The notes under the pieces: model-generated
Told to the model about the DNA's origin: nothing
The model's input: only the letters and a program-made list of their open reading frames with translations
Databases searched by the model: none
Made by a program: the position numbers and the translations under genes
Shown: piece by piece, positions 1 through 8,662 of the stretch
Layout: each line of letters starts with the position of its first letter
Numbering within the stretch: the stretch's first letter is position 1
NCBI RefSeq assembly: GCF_900116235.1
Contig: NZ_FPAA01000008.1
Coordinates: 1 to 64,000 of the forward strand
From: Marininema halotolerans
GTDB taxonomy: Bacteria > Bacillota > Bacilli > Thermoactinomycetales > DSM-45169
Reading direction: 5' to 3'
Length of the DNA stretch: 64,000 nucleotides

Positions 1-2
1 AT

Positions 3-851
3 GATCGCCCGCGCTTTAAAAGCAAACGCAACCGTGTCCAGTCCTACACCAGTCAGTGCAACCATGGAAAAAAAGGAACGGCTTCCATCGCCATTGTTGC
101 CAATCGGATCAAGCTTCCTAAACTGGGGTGGGTGAAGTTTGCCAAATCTCGTGAGGTAGAAGGGCGAATCCTTTCTGCCACCATCCGAAGTCATCCTACG
201 GGAAAGTTCGTTGTATCGGTGTTGTCCGAGGTCCACCCGTGTCCGGTTGTGCCCGTAACGAGGGAGAAAGTCATAGGCATTGACCTAGGGTTAAAGGACT
301 TTGCGATTCTCACCGATGGAACGAAAGTCAAACCGTCCCGCTATTTCCGGCAGTACGAAAGGAAGCTAGGCCACGCGCAAAGGATCATGAGCCGTCGAAC
401 TAAAGGCGGTTCCAATTGGCACAAAGCCCGCATCAAAGTCGCCCGTATCCATGAGAAGATCGTAAACGCGCGTCTCGACTTCCTACATAAACTGTCCTCG
501 AAGCTGATTCGTGAAAACCAAACGATCTGCATCGAAGACCTTGGTGTCAAGAACATGGTGAAGAATCACAAGTTAGCCAAATCGATCACGGATGCATCCT
601 GGTCGGAGTTTGTCGCCATGCTCAACTACAAGGCAGAATGGCATGGACGAAACGTAGTGAAAGTGGGGAAACAGTTCCCTTCCAGTCAGCTATGCTCTTC
701 CTGTGGCAACCGCAATAAGGACGTAAAAAACCTCAACCTACGAGAATGGACATGTCCTACGTGCCACTCCCATCATGATCGAGACATCAATGCATCCAAA
801 AACATTTTGCAAGAAGGATTAAAGATTCTTGCCGTCGGGACGACGGTCTAA
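3..851 (+). CDS. tnpB: TnpB, RNA-guided endonuclease of IS200/IS605 element (5' truncated by window)
   Basis: The reading frame is open from base 3, so the gene starts outside the window; internal GTG codons such as the one at 132 are not the true start. Upstream of 132 the translation carries the typical TnpB segment [11 protein letters not shown]. The RuvC-like catalytic residues are all visible: Asp in IGIDLG, Glu in CIEDLG and Asp in HDRDINAS. A zinc ribbon (CSSCG...CPTC) sits between the last two. Nothing visible is broken, so the protein is probably active. The family is a guide-RNA nuclease that helps keep the transposon in place. The gene ends with TAA at 849-851, just before the element's right end. 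Confidence 0.93.
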   Translation, partial: DRPRFKSKRNRVQSYTSQCNHGKKGTASIAIVANRIKLPKLGWVKFAKSREVEGRILSATIRSHPTGKFVVSVLSEVHPCPVVPVTREKVIGIDLGLKDFAILTDGTKVKPSRYFRQYERKLGHAQRIMSRRTKGGSNWHKARIKVARIHEKIVNARLDFLHKLSSKLIRENQTICIEDLGVKNMVKNHKLAKSITDASWSEFVAMLNYKAEWHGRNVVKVGKQFPSSQLCSSCGNRNKDVKNLNLREWTCPTCHSHHDRDINASKNILQEGLKILAVGTTV

Positions 852-893
852 GCTTGGAGTGTATCCTGTCAGTCGATGGGAGTTTCCAAGAAT

Positions 894-925
894 CCCCCAC
901 CTCTTAGCGTTAGCGTAGGTGGGGG
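894..925 (+). ncRNA. Right-end hairpin, likely part of the TnpB guide (omega/re) RNA
   Basis: A 9-bp stem (CCCCCACCT with AGGTGGGGG) closes a loop containing TAGCGTTAGCG, about 40 nt after the tnpB stop. In this family the 3' end of tnpB plus the right end is transcribed as the guide RNA, and the sequence just past the right end is the guide. If so, the guide would begin near 935. The RNA function is inferred from position. Confidence 0.55.
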
Positions 926-1011
926 AGGTTCAATATTCTGTTAATTATATGGCATAGGGAAAAGGCATCACGGATATATTGAGAAGAACTTCATGACGAG
1001 GAGGCTCCGAT

Positions 1012-1353
1012 GTGAATCTCAATATTAAGCGTGTGGCTGGACTTGTGCGTGAGTATGAGCGCATCGATCACATCCTCCGTTCTCAAGGGTTCACGTGTAA
1101 AAAATTAAGTCCCCCTGTCTATGACATACGACTTCAAGACAATATTTCTGGTCGTAACTATCGTTTACGGATCCCTACAAAATCCCATAACGATCATCAT
1201 GTAGCATCCCCGTTGCTGCTTCAACTCGGCACCCCCACGATTGATCGCCCGCGCGGTAACATTCCCGATAGCATCATTGAGGCTGCCAATCAAGTATTAG
1301 CAGAAATTGTTTCGTATCTTCTCCCCAATCCCCCCACGCTTCCCTCTATTTAA
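1012..1353 (+). CDS. Conserved hypothetical protein, 113 aa
   Basis: I do not recognise this protein. It begins with GTG, chosen because GAGGAGG lies 6-7 nt upstream and the overlapping ATG at 1010 is followed at once by TGA. The protein is soluble, with no signal peptide or membrane segment. Its first half is basic and aromatic (RVAGLVREYERIDHILRSQG) and its second half has a run of prolines at the C-terminus. It lies just outside the IS right end and is followed by a terminator hairpin at 1356, so it is probably monocistronic. Confidence 0.6.
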   Translation: MNLNIKRVAGLVREYERIDHILRSQGFTCKKLSPPVYDIRLQDNISGRNYRLRIPTKSHNDHHVASPLLLQLGTPTIDRPRGNIPDSIIEAANQVLAEIVSYLLPNPPTLPSI

Positions 1354-1355
1354 AA

Positions 1356-1382
1356 ACAGCACCTCCAGTGCTGGAGGTGCTG
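1356..1382. terminator. Bidirectional terminator hairpin
   Basis: A 12-13 bp perfect stem (ACAGCACCTCCAG with CTGGAGGTGCTGT) lies between the convergent ends of the 1012-1353 and 1393-1587 genes. Confidence 0.7.
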
Positions 1383-1392
1383 TACACTCAAC

Positions 1393-1587
1393 TTACTTTC
1401 GGTTGCGTTTTCGAACCTCATCCGCGAGCTTATTACCTAGCTCCTTCGAGTTACCCTGTGTAGAGCGAGCATCTTTATTAATACCCAACTCTCCGGCAAC
1501 CTCGTTCATCATTTCCTGGAGTTTACGGTCGTCGGTCGATTCACCACGTGCTTGTTTGGCTTTCTTTTCTTTTCCGAATCCAAACAA
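1393..1587 (-). CDS. Small basic protein, possibly a divergent SASP-like protein
   Basis: A 64-residue charged protein. The start is TTG at 1587, supported by AAAGGGGG about 9 nt upstream; no ATG is available. The middle, NEVAGELGI, resembles the EIAxEFGV segment of alpha/beta-type spore proteins, and the following spaced glycines resemble their second helix. The N-terminus (FGFGKEKK) and the lysine/arginine-rich end differ from classical SASPs. I therefore call it a spore-protein-like small basic protein with low confidence. No partner genes are nearby. Confidence 0.5.
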   Translation of the reverse strand: MFGFGKEKKAKQARGESTDDRKLQEMMNEVAGELGINKDARSTQGNSKELGNKLADEVRKRNRK

Positions 1588-1693
1588 AGTAGCCGCCCCC
1601 TTTAAATTCTTGCGTCGAGTGCCTCCTTATTTTTCACGGGGGCCGACCTTTTTATAACTACCGGATAATGGTTGACACGCCGACCATACTAAC

Positions 1694-1725
1694 AACCCCC
1701 TTTTAGTGATCACTAAAAGGGGGTT
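1694..1725 (-). terminator. Terminator of the SEC-C gene
   Basis: A near-perfect palindrome of 15-bp arms (AACCCCCTTTTAGTG / CACTAAAAGGGGGTT) sits just downstream of the minus-strand stop at 1732. Confidence 0.75.
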
Positions 1726-1731
1726 TCAAAC

Positions 1732-3216
1732 TTAAACCATTTCCATTTCAGGAGTAATTGGACATGGATATACAATTTCAATCGCGGTAAAATAGCTGCT
1801 ATTATTTTGTACGACGATGGACCCACGCACCCAAAACTGACTTTCCATCCACGTCGGTGGAAGACCTCGTAGGTTCATTTCAATGGGTAACCAACGCTCA
1901 CCCATGTCTACAGTCGAGCCACCAGAGGATATAGCGACACGATACGACCCGGATATCGCCATCGATGCATCCCCCTCCTCCATGATTCCATTTTCGATAA
2001 GCCATCGCCGGGCTTCGAAGGTGAGGGGCAAACTGCGAATAAAGGAACGATACACTCTGGCAAAGGTTGAATAAACGTCACAAATCGCTTCTTCTTGCAA
2101 CCATTTAAACAATCCTTTCAAGGTATTAAGCAGGATTTTTGCCCGAATCGGACCCGAATTCTTTTTCTCCACATACCAGACACCGAAGAAGTGGGAAAGG
2201 CTTTCCTCGGTCAAATCCATCCAAGTAAAGGAACGCCCAAAATGAAGGGCGATATATTCTTTAAACCATCGCAGGGAATCGCCATAGTACTCGCGCGTCT
2301 TCATTTGAAATTGACTCACAAACTTCACTTCAAACTGCCCCATTTGTTGATTCACAACATCGGGTACGACACGCTCTTCTTCATATACATGAACGAAATG
2401 AGGAAGATCACTTTCTGGAGTCTTCTCCGTGATAATTGGTTCTTCCACTGTCAATTCTGCTGGTACGGCTTCATCTATGATGGGTGCGGTGGCAGGGACA
2501 GCATTTCTAAGGTGCTCCATCTCTCTCGCTCGCTGCATGAGTCCACCTACAACCTGTAAGCTATTTTTTTGTAAGACTCCCCGATGCTGTCCCCCATTTT
2601 TATGTGCCTCGTTTTTTAAATACACATCCATCTCCCCTCTCATCTCGTCCCCGAAAGATGTGTAAGGGCCAAAGAGCTCATGGCGATTTCCTAGGCGGCA
2701 GAGGCGGGCAAACATCAGCATCCCTGGTCGCACCGTTTCAGTTAGATGAACACGGTACAACTGACCTTCTGATAAGGAACAAAGGGTTACAGTCTCTCCC
2801 TCTACCTCACTTACTTCATAACCGTCTAGACGGATATTACACAATTCTTCAGCCTGTTGGTAAACATCTGGTTGATGTGCCAAGGAATCTTTCCACAATT
2901 CGACAACTCTTTTTCCATCGTTAAAAAATGCATCAAATAACATCCAAAACCGAAAAGAATATGAATACTCCTGAGGAAGGGGTCTCGCCTCTTCCAATTG
3001 AAGATCTTCTTTAAATTTTCGAGTCCATTGCCACTCCACTTCCCTAAAGACCTTCGCTTCAAACCAACGATCTAATTCACCAAGTAGCTCTGTCTTCCCT
3101 TGCAACTCTCTTTTTTCACGAAGCTTTTCTGCGGACTGAATCGCGACGACTCGTTCGCAGCATTTTTTGTATTTTTTGCCGCTTCCGCAGGGACACGGAT
3201 CATTGCGTCCAGCCAT
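1732..3216 (-). CDS. SEC-C zinc-finger protein with integrase-core-like segment
   Basis: The start is ATG at 3216, giving 494 aa; an upstream TTG at 3282 lacks a binding site. Residues 5-20 form a SEC-C metal-binding motif (CPCGSGKKYKKCC), the zinc site also found at the C-terminus of SecA. The middle (about 60-190) looks like a nucleic-acid- or protein-interaction region common in SEC-C proteins. A later segment (about 320-400), with REYYGDSLRWF and a helical bundle ending LFKWLQEE, resembles the SAM-like core-binding domain of tyrosine recombinases, but no catalytic recombinase domain follows. The role is unknown. It is a single gene with its own terminator. Confidence 0.75.
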   Translation of the reverse strand: MAGRNDPCPCGSGKKYKKCCERVVAIQSAEKLREKRELQGKTELLGELDRWFEAKVFREVEWQWTRKFKEDLQLEEARPLPQEYSYSFRFWMLFDAFFNDGKRVVELWKDSLAHQPDVYQQAEELCNIRLDGYEVSEVEGETVTLCSLSEGQLYRVHLTETVRPGMLMFARLCRLGNRHELFGPYTSFGDEMRGEMDVYLKNEAHKNGGQHRGVLQKNSLQVVGGLMQRAREMEHLRNAVPATAPIIDEAVPAELTVEEPIITEKTPESDLPHFVHVYEEERVVPDVVNQQMGQFEVKFVSQFQMKTREYYGDSLRWFKEYIALHFGRSFTWMDLTEESLSHFFGVWYVEKKNSGPIRAKILLNTLKGLFKWLQEEAICDVYSTFARVYRSFIRSLPLTFEARRWLIENGIMEEGDASMAISGSYRVAISSGGSTVDMGERWLPIEMNLRGLPPTWMESQFWVRGSIVVQNNSSYFTAIEIVYPCPITPEMEMV

Positions 3217-3336
3217 AGAGACACATCCCGTCGAAGAGTTATCCTTTTCTGTAGTATATATGATATTCAGCGGGTAATTCAAAAAAAATTGGAAAAGTCA
3301 GATGGATTTGCCACTCCAATTACTTTATGAATTCAT

Positions 3337-3386
3337 AATAAAATGAGCAACCCAACGGTGTAAAGTCCGTCGGTTGCTCATTTTAT
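3337..3386 (-). terminator. Terminator of the YabE-like gene
   Basis: Long inverted repeat (AAAATGAGCAACC ... GGTTGCTCATTTT) directly after the minus-strand stop at 3392. Confidence 0.75.
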
Positions 3387-3391
3387 GTCGT

Positions 3392-4393
3392 TTATTCAAG
3401 AATATAGGCTGTTACATTTCGTCGACCCCATTGGATCGCCTCTTCTCGAGAGTTGAAGAAAAGGTCGATAATGTGTCCTTTTACCGCTCCACCTGTATCT
3501 TCAGCAACAGCTTGCCCATATCCTGGAATGTACAACTTCGTTCCAAGAGGAATGACATTTGGATCCACCGCCACGGTTCCTCGATGAGGAACCGTACCTG
3601 TCGCCGTCCGATTCCCTGAAGCAGTATAACCGGTTGTCTCTGCAGCCATCGTTCGTTTATATTTCAAACCAGCGATTCGGGAACCTGAAGAGAGTTCCGT
3701 CCCACCTTTGTCTGCTGTCAGGTCAGCCGATCCAACCATCACAACCTCCGTGACAGGATCCACTTTATCAACCAATTTTTTATCAGTAACCATTGCTTTA
3801 CCATTCTTATAAATGGCAGTTACTTGATAAATGGATTTTCCCTTTTTCCCTTCTTTAGTGACTTTTTTCTCACCTTTGGGAAGATCATCATCTTTTTTCT
3901 TTTTCACTTCATACGCGATAGGTTCCACTTTCTTTTGAACCCGTTTCTCAATCTTATCAATCACAATTGCCAGATCATTGGTAATTTTTTGATCCAGAGC
4001 CGCATTCATTTGGTCATTTTTATCGACCTGAACCTTTTGCTCCTTCAAAAAATCACCAACAGTAGGCTCTGTCGTCCGAAGCTTCTTATCTTTCTCGCCG
4101 CCTACCTTCAGACTTACTGAACAATTGCAAGCGAGTTGGATATTTGTTTCATCCTTCACGATAGGGCTGTCCCACTTCTGACTGGGTTGATACTGCTTTT
4201 TTAACTTTGCAGGATCGTAACCCTCTTGTTTCAGAGCATCTGACAGGGTACCGTTCAGGACTGACGTGTGAAGCTTCTCTTCTTTATCACTGAACGTAAT
4301 CGTTACTTCCTTCTTCATCGCATAACCGACTGCGGTACCCGATAAGAGTAGGATGGCGATAACCCCTACCGCAATGAATAGGGTCTTTTTCAT
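3392..4393 (-). CDS. YabE-like cell-wall protein with DUF348, G5 and 3D domains
   Basis: The start is ATG at 4393 with AAGGAGG 7 nt upstream, giving 333 aa. An N-terminal hydrophobic helix (LFIAVGVIAILLLSG) exports or anchors it. Then come DUF348-type repeats (about 25-140), a lysine-rich G5-like segment (about 150-220) and a C-terminal 3D domain, recognised by TGYTASG, PLGTKLYI, DTGGAVKG and IDLFF with its conserved Asp residues. Such proteins resemble resuscitation-promoting factors and probably cleave peptidoglycan glycan strands outside the cell. The gene is monocistronic. The domain assignment is firm; the substrate is inferred from the family. Confidence 0.9.
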   Translation of the reverse strand: MKKTLFIAVGVIAILLLSGTAVGYAMKKEVTITFSDKEEKLHTSVLNGTLSDALKQEGYDPAKLKKQYQPSQKWDSPIVKDETNIQLACNCSVSLKVGGEKDKKLRTTEPTVGDFLKEQKVQVDKNDQMNAALDQKITNDLAIVIDKIEKRVQKKVEPIAYEVKKKKDDDLPKGEKKVTKEGKKGKSIYQVTAIYKNGKAMVTDKKLVDKVDPVTEVVMVGSADLTADKGGTELSSGSRIAGLKYKRTMAAETTGYTASGNRTATGTVPHRGTVAVDPNVIPLGTKLYIPGYGQAVAEDTGGAVKGHIIDLFFNSREEAIQWGRRNVTAYILE

Positions 4394-4651
4394 CCAATTC
4401 CTCCTTCGTTTTCCGACTAGCCAAAGAGACGGTTCCATTATAGCAGAGTGCCTCAATAGGATCTACGGAAATTTACGCTAATCCCTACGAAGTCATTTTA
4501 TCAAAAATTGGAATATCAACGAAGTCTTTTAATTTTTGCATGGAATCCAAACAAAGCAGTCTTCTCCTTTTACCCCCCTTTGATTCATTTCTCATATATT
4601 AGACCATTTTTATGTAGTTTTTCTAAAATCATTCCTAAAACATAGAAAATA

Positions 4652-4672
4652 GGCGGATGGGTCTTGTCCGCC
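4652..4672 (-). terminator. Terminator of the VanW gene
   Basis: A GGCGGA/TCCGCC stem followed on the minus strand by TATTTTC, just beyond the stop at 4681. Confidence 0.6.
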
Positions 4673-4680
4673 CATAGCTT

Positions 4681-5784
4681 TTATTCACTCATGGAATTGT
4701 CACGATTGCTGGAATCCGTCGATGGTAACGGAGAATTTTCATATTCTTTTTCCGTTTGATCAAGGGGTTGTTTCTCATCAGGATTGGGAACTTCTTCGGT
4801 TTGTGGCTCTTTTTGTGGTGGATCGGGTGTCTCACGGGGATGGTATACCGTATCCGCTGCCCCATAGATGGAAACGGTCAGCCATCCATCTGACGATACC
4901 GCTCGGATTAACACTGGACGATTCAACTGATTTTGAAAGCGAAAGTCCGGCCCCCCCCAAGACACTGTTGCATCTTGACCGACAGGCACATAAGTGACGT
5001 GCTTACTGTGGCTACTTCGTTGTAAAATTCGAAGCCCCGCCCGTGCCACACTGTTATACAGGGTGGATGAAGTTTGACAGATCCCGCCACCAATACCTTC
5101 GGTATATTCTCCTCGCACGATCACCGTAGCCGGACGGTATCCACGTTTTGCACTACGAATACCAACGGTTTGATTAAAGGAAAAAGTATCACCGGATGGA
5201 ATCACGTGATTATGAATCGCATGAACAGACAAATCAATATTGTGCGAACGATTCCAGTGATAGGGATTATACCGAGTTGTATAAGATCCCAGCTTTTTCT
5301 CGCGAATATGCTTTAGCATCGCTGTCGTAACACGTGGACGCCAAGGGAGTATTGGCGCTTTTTCCACCTTGTTCGTATGTTCATGAAGATCATCCAACCA
5401 TTGCTCAACAACCTCTCGATCCAACTTTTGTCCAATGGTATGAGGAACGATATGGTCATCCTCTAAGCGAGCATTGCGAGGCGCCCGATTGATCTCCTTT
5501 TGCACCTGATTTAACCATCGATGAAAAGCTGTACGATCCAAGCTGGTGGGATCGATTCCATCATAGCCCATCTGGGAAAGATCCACTTTCCATACATTTT
5601 CGCCATCAGAGAGCTTTAACCAACTCGGTGTCACCTTCGATTCTGACTGGCTTTGTACGGGAGTCGGCTTTTTCTTCTCGGTGGTCGATGAGAGTTCTTT
5701 TGCTGACGAGGAAGGTTTTCCCAGGGTACAACCACTGATGATTGATAACGTAAGTATCCAGACCCATGTTTTGTGACCACGCAT
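4681..5784 (-). CDS. VanW family lipoprotein
   Basis: The start is the second of two close ATGs (5784), because AAAGGGGGAG then lies at normal distance; this gives 367 aa. The N-terminus is a lipoprotein signal with lipobox ISGC, so the protein is tethered outside the membrane. The VanW domain occupies about 170-310 with the typical segments IPSGDTFSFN, GGGICQTSSTLYN and SHSKHVTYVPVG. The C-terminus is a low-complexity Pro/Glu tail. VanW proteins occur in glycopeptide-resistance clusters but are also common chromosomal envelope proteins of unknown biochemistry. No resistance genes surround it here, so an ordinary envelope role is more likely. Confidence 0.88.
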   Translation of the reverse strand: MRGHKTWVWILTLSIISGCTLGKPSSSAKELSSTTEKKKPTPVQSQSESKVTPSWLKLSDGENVWKVDLSQMGYDGIDPTSLDRTAFHRWLNQVQKEINRAPRNARLEDDHIVPHTIGQKLDREVVEQWLDDLHEHTNKVEKAPILPWRPRVTTAMLKHIREKKLGSYTTRYNPYHWNRSHNIDLSVHAIHNHVIPSGDTFSFNQTVGIRSAKRGYRPATVIVRGEYTEGIGGGICQTSSTLYNSVARAGLRILQRSSHSKHVTYVPVGQDATVSWGGPDFRFQNQLNRPVLIRAVSSDGWLTVSIYGAADTVYHPRETPDPPQKEPQTEEVPNPDEKQPLDQTEKEYENSPLPSTDSSNRDNSMSE

Positions 5785-6000
5785 GTTCATCTCCCCCTTT
5801 ACGATGTAGTCTTCGTAAAAAAGGAAAAAACACTGGTGGTAACATCAGACAGGAGTCACTCAACAGAAGCTTACCATCCTATCTTATCCTAGAATAAAAT
5901 CCCCCGCCTATCCCCCGATTGTCCAATCTTTTTAAAGATAGGGCTACTGCAAAGGGCTTTTCATGGTACAACTTTCGTCCAACGTCCTGCCCTTAATGCC

Positions 6001-6705
6001 CTACACACCTTTTCTACACGCTGAAATAAAGGATTTAAATATCGCCTGGGAGGTCACATCCTCCTTTAGCATCGCTTCAGGATGCCATTGCAGAGCGAGT
6101 AAAAAGGGGTCGTTTTTTCCTTCATATGCTTCAATCACCCCATCTAAAGACGTTCCTGAAATCACACAGCGATCCGGAATTATTTTAACGGCTTGATGAT
6201 GAAAGCTATTTACACGAATGTCTCTTTGCTTTGTAATCCTAAATAAGAGGCTCTCTCCCTTAACTTTCACCCTATGGGAAGGGTGATTTCTAGGTGCACG
6301 CTGGGTATGTTGGAGTAGCTTTTCTTTTTGCGAAGGGAGATCTTGATACATGGAACCACCCAATGCAACCGATAACAACTGGCACCCGCGACAAATCGCT
6401 AAAATTGGCTTGTTTGTCCGTATGAACTCCTGGGAGAGGCTCATTTCCATCAGATCCCGTTCAGGTTCAACAACGCCGAGGCCGGGAAGGGGCTCCTCAT
6501 TAAACAAGTACGGGTTAATATCTTTTCCACCAGTTAAAAGCAAACCATCTAGAAGAGTCGCCAGTTGTTGATGGATCTCTTTGTCCCTTGTCGGGGGAAT
6601 CATCAAAGGAAGACCTCCCCCAAATAGAATTGCCTCACTATAATCACGACGACAGGTACACATTTCATTTTCGTAGGAAATAGTCAATCCGATAATGGGA
6701 CGCAT
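6001..6705 (-). CDS. Class I glutamine-amidotransferase-like hydrolase (peptidase C26, PuuD-like)
   Basis: The start is ATG at 6705 with GGAGG 7 nt upstream (a GTG precedes it), giving 234 aa. The nucleophile elbow AICRGCQ, the LLTGGKDINP segment and the catalytic His-Glu in LQWHPE mark the gamma-glutamyl-gamma-aminobutyrate hydrolase family. Members release glutamate from gamma-glutamyl amides, for example in polyamine breakdown. No puu-like partners are near, so the exact substrate is open. It is cytoplasmic. Confidence 0.88.
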   Translation of the reverse strand: MRPIIGLTISYENEMCTCRRDYSEAILFGGGLPLMIPPTRDKEIHQQLATLLDGLLLTGGKDINPYLFNEEPLPGLGVVEPERDLMEMSLSQEFIRTNKPILAICRGCQLLSVALGGSMYQDLPSQKEKLLQHTQRAPRNHPSHRVKVKGESLLFRITKQRDIRVNSFHHQAVKIIPDRCVISGTSLDGVIEAYEGKNDPFLLALQWHPEAMLKEDVTSQAIFKSFISACRKGV

Positions 6706-6773
6706 CACTTTTCCTCCCCTCCTCCTTTAATATAGAAGGGAGATCACCCTTTGGTGCCCATTCGAGCAAAACA

Positions 6774-6813
6774 AAAACGCCTCTACTCACCCTTACAAGG
6801 TCAGTTGGGCGTT
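6774..6813 (-). terminator. Terminator of the DUF378 gene
   Basis: An AACGCC/GGCGTT stem followed on the minus strand by TTTTGTTTT, downstream of the stop at 6839. Confidence 0.55.
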
Positions 6814-6838
6814 CCTTGTTCCAAAATAAACACTGCAC

Positions 6839-7060
6839 TTACATATCTGCTGGGGTTCTCGTTTCAAACAAGAACTTTATGGAATAGATGCCGGCAAGGC
6901 CGACGAGGGCATAGATTACGCGACTCAATCCAGAGGATTCGCGAATCGCATCCCCTCCAAATAAGGCTGAGACCAAGTCCCATTGAAACAGACCCACCAA
7001 CAGCCAATTCAGCGCTCCTACAATAACTAAGATCATACTAATGCGAGACATAGCGCTCAT
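6839..7060 (-). CDS. DUF378 small membrane protein
   Basis: A 73-aa protein with two predicted membrane helices: residues 8-28 (MILVIVGALNWLLVGLF) and about 46-62 (VIYALVGLAGIYSI). The GALNWLLVG and YALVGLAGIY segments are typical of DUF378 (YuzA-like) proteins, whose function is unknown. The start has GTAAAGGAGGG upstream. It has its own terminator and is probably monocistronic. Confidence 0.85.
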   Translation of the reverse strand: MSAMSRISMILVIVGALNWLLVGLFQWDLVSALFGGDAIRESSGLSRVIYALVGLAGIYSIKFLFETRTPADM

Positions 7061-7141
7061 GGTTAAACCCTCCTTTACTAAAGCTCGTCCCTAGTATGTT
7101 AATCCATCCTCATTCTTATCCAAAAATTTTTCAAAAACAAA

Positions 7142-7169
7142 AGATCACCTGAATGATCTCAGGTGATCT
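7142..7169 (-). terminator. ispG terminator
   Basis: A perfect AGATCACCTGA stem with loop, then TTTTGTTTTTG on the minus strand, 8 nt past the ispG stop. Confidence 0.8.
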
Positions 7170-7176
7170 CCTACTA

Positions 7177-8280
7177 TTAAGTGGTCTTTAATTCTTTTTC
7201 CTGTTCTTCTTTTAAGCGATACTCTTCGGCGATCTTATCGATCTCTTTCTTCAATTCTTCAACCATCGTTTCCTCTGGAACTTTACGGATAATCTCGCCA
7301 TGTCGGAATAATAACCCTTCACCACGTGCACCGGCAATCCCAATATCTGCTTCCTTTGCTTCCCCTGGTCCATTTACTGCACAACCCAGCACAGAAACTT
7401 TAATAGGCGCTTTAATGTTGGAAATATATTCTTCCACTTCATTGGCAATCGAAATTAAGTCAATCTCGATGCGCCCGCAGGTAGGGCAAGAGATGAGGGT
7501 GGCTGCGTTCGCTGCGAGGCCGAAGGACTTCAATAGCTCTCTAGCGACTTTCACTTCCTCCACAGGATCGGCACTTAGGCTAATCCGCATCGTCGAACCA
7601 ATTCCATGGGACAGAATCGCACCCATCCCCGCTGCACTCTTTACCGTACCTGAAAAGAGTGTTCCAGATTCGGTAATACCAAGGTGAAGTGGGTACTGAA
7701 TCACTTCCGCCGCTTTTTTATAGGCTTCCGTAGCAAGACGAACATCCGAGGCTTTTAAGGACACAATGATGTCACGGAAATCAAGATCTTCCAGGATACC
7801 AATGTGGTACAGGGCACTTTCCACCATACCTTCTGCTGTCGGATATCCATACTTATCTAAGATACGCTTCTCCAAGGAACCCGCATTTACACCAATTCGC
7901 ATGGGGATTCCACGTTCTTTAGCCGCCTTGACAACTTCTTCTACCTTTTCACGACGACCGATGTTTCCTGGATTGATACGGATTTTATCAATCCCACCTT
8001 CGATGGCTTTTAATGCAAGTCGATAATCAAAATGAATATCAGCCACTAAGGGGACCGTAATCTCTTTTTTAATGAGTGGAATCGCTTCAGCTGCACGCAT
8101 ATCAGGGCAAGCGACACGTACAATCTGACAGCCCGCTTCTGCAAGGCGATTAATTTCATCCACTGTTGCTTTTACATCATGGGTTTTTGTCATGGTCATG
8201 CTTTGAATAACCACTTGATCATTACCGCCAATTTGGATATCGCCCACTTTGACCGGACGGGTCTGAGTGCGATGATACAT
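7177..8280 (-). CDS. ispG: 4-hydroxy-3-methylbut-2-enyl diphosphate synthase IspG
   Basis: IspG converts 2-C-methyl-D-erythritol 2,4-cyclodiphosphate to HMBPP in the MEP isoprenoid pathway, using a 4Fe-4S cluster. The 367-aa length matches the bacterial family. The TIM-barrel N-terminal part includes [11 protein letters not shown] and DIHFDYRLA. The cluster ligands are the Cys pair in ISCPTCGR and the Cys in [10 protein letters not shown], with the following conserved Glu also present. The start has AAAAGGAGC 8 nt upstream. It is monocistronic with its own terminator. Confidence 0.97.
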   Translation of the reverse strand: MYHRTQTRPVKVGDIQIGGNDQVVIQSMTMTKTHDVKATVDEINRLAEAGCQIVRVACPDMRAAEAIPLIKKEITVPLVADIHFDYRLALKAIEGGIDKIRINPGNIGRREKVEEVVKAAKERGIPMRIGVNAGSLEKRILDKYGYPTAEGMVESALYHIGILEDLDFRDIIVSLKASDVRLATEAYKKAAEVIQYPLHLGITESGTLFSGTVKSAAGMGAILSHGIGSTMRISLSADPVEEVKVARELLKSFGLAANAATLISCPTCGRIEIDLISIANEVEEYISNIKAPIKVSVLGCAVNGPGEAKEADIGIAGARGEGLLFRHGEIIRKVPEETMVEELKKEIDKIAEEYRLKEEQEKELKTT

Positions 8281-8352
8281 GGTGTATCGCTCCTTTTAAT
8301 GCTACTTCGATACGCATTACACTCCGACCATTATACCATCTTGTGCCCAAAA

Positions 8353-8386
8353 AAAAAGGAGCCTTTCTTGTATCGGCACCTTTTCT
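8353..8386 (-). terminator. Probable terminator of the aroK-ykuS operon
   Basis: On the minus strand AAAAGGTGCC pairs with GGCTCCTTTT (one mismatch), followed by a run of T, about 30 nt after the ykuS stop. Confidence 0.6.
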
Positions 8387-8413
8387 ACATAAAATCCTCA
8401 CATTCGATGGTGT

Positions 8414-8662
8414 TTACAAATTCATCCGTGCTTGTACGGCTTGATAAACTTCTTCAGGAGTCATCCCATTTGCATTGATTACCGACATATCCGAGGTGGT
8501 ATCCTGCATGCCCATCACATTTTTATCTGCACCTGTAATCACACTACAAGTGCAAGAGTTTTGTTCGGTCATCGATACCACTTCAACTCCCTGATTCGTC
8601 AGGTATTGACTCACATCGCTAAGTCCTTCTTCCACCGCCACACGTTGTTGATACTTTCTCAT
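8414..8662 (-). CDS. ykuS: YkuS family protein (UPF0180)
   Basis: An 82-aa protein with the YkuS hallmarks: a start with VAVEEGLSDVSQYL, a GxEV segment, then TGADKNVMGMQD and a C-terminal EEVYQAVQARM. The function is unknown. Its start codon overlaps the stop of the upstream 59-aa gene (ATGA), so the two are translationally coupled. It is the last gene of the aroK-yqzE-59aa-ykuS string. Upstream AAAGGGG lies somewhat far from the start, consistent with coupling. Confidence 0.88.
   Translation of the reverse strand: MRKYQQRVAVEEGLSDVSQYLTNQGVEVVSMTEQNSCTCSVITGADKNVMGMQDTTSDMSVINANGMTPEEVYQAVQARMNL

Larger units (their letters stand above)
1..934 (+). mobile_element. Right part of an IS200/IS605-family (IS1341-like) element
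   Basis: The window opens inside an insertion sequence whose only visible gene is tnpB. After the tnpB stop there is about 80 nt ending in a C-rich/G-rich hairpin (894-925) followed by GTTCAAT, which I take as the right end near 934. No tnpA is visible; it may lie outside the window or be absent, as in IS1341-type elements. The left end is outside the window. The exact right boundary is inferred from the hairpin, not from a target comparison. Confidence 0.75.

Noticed and set aside
132-851. TnpB starting at GTG 132
   Set aside because: The frame continues upstream to base 3 with typical TnpB residues, so GTG 132 is internal.
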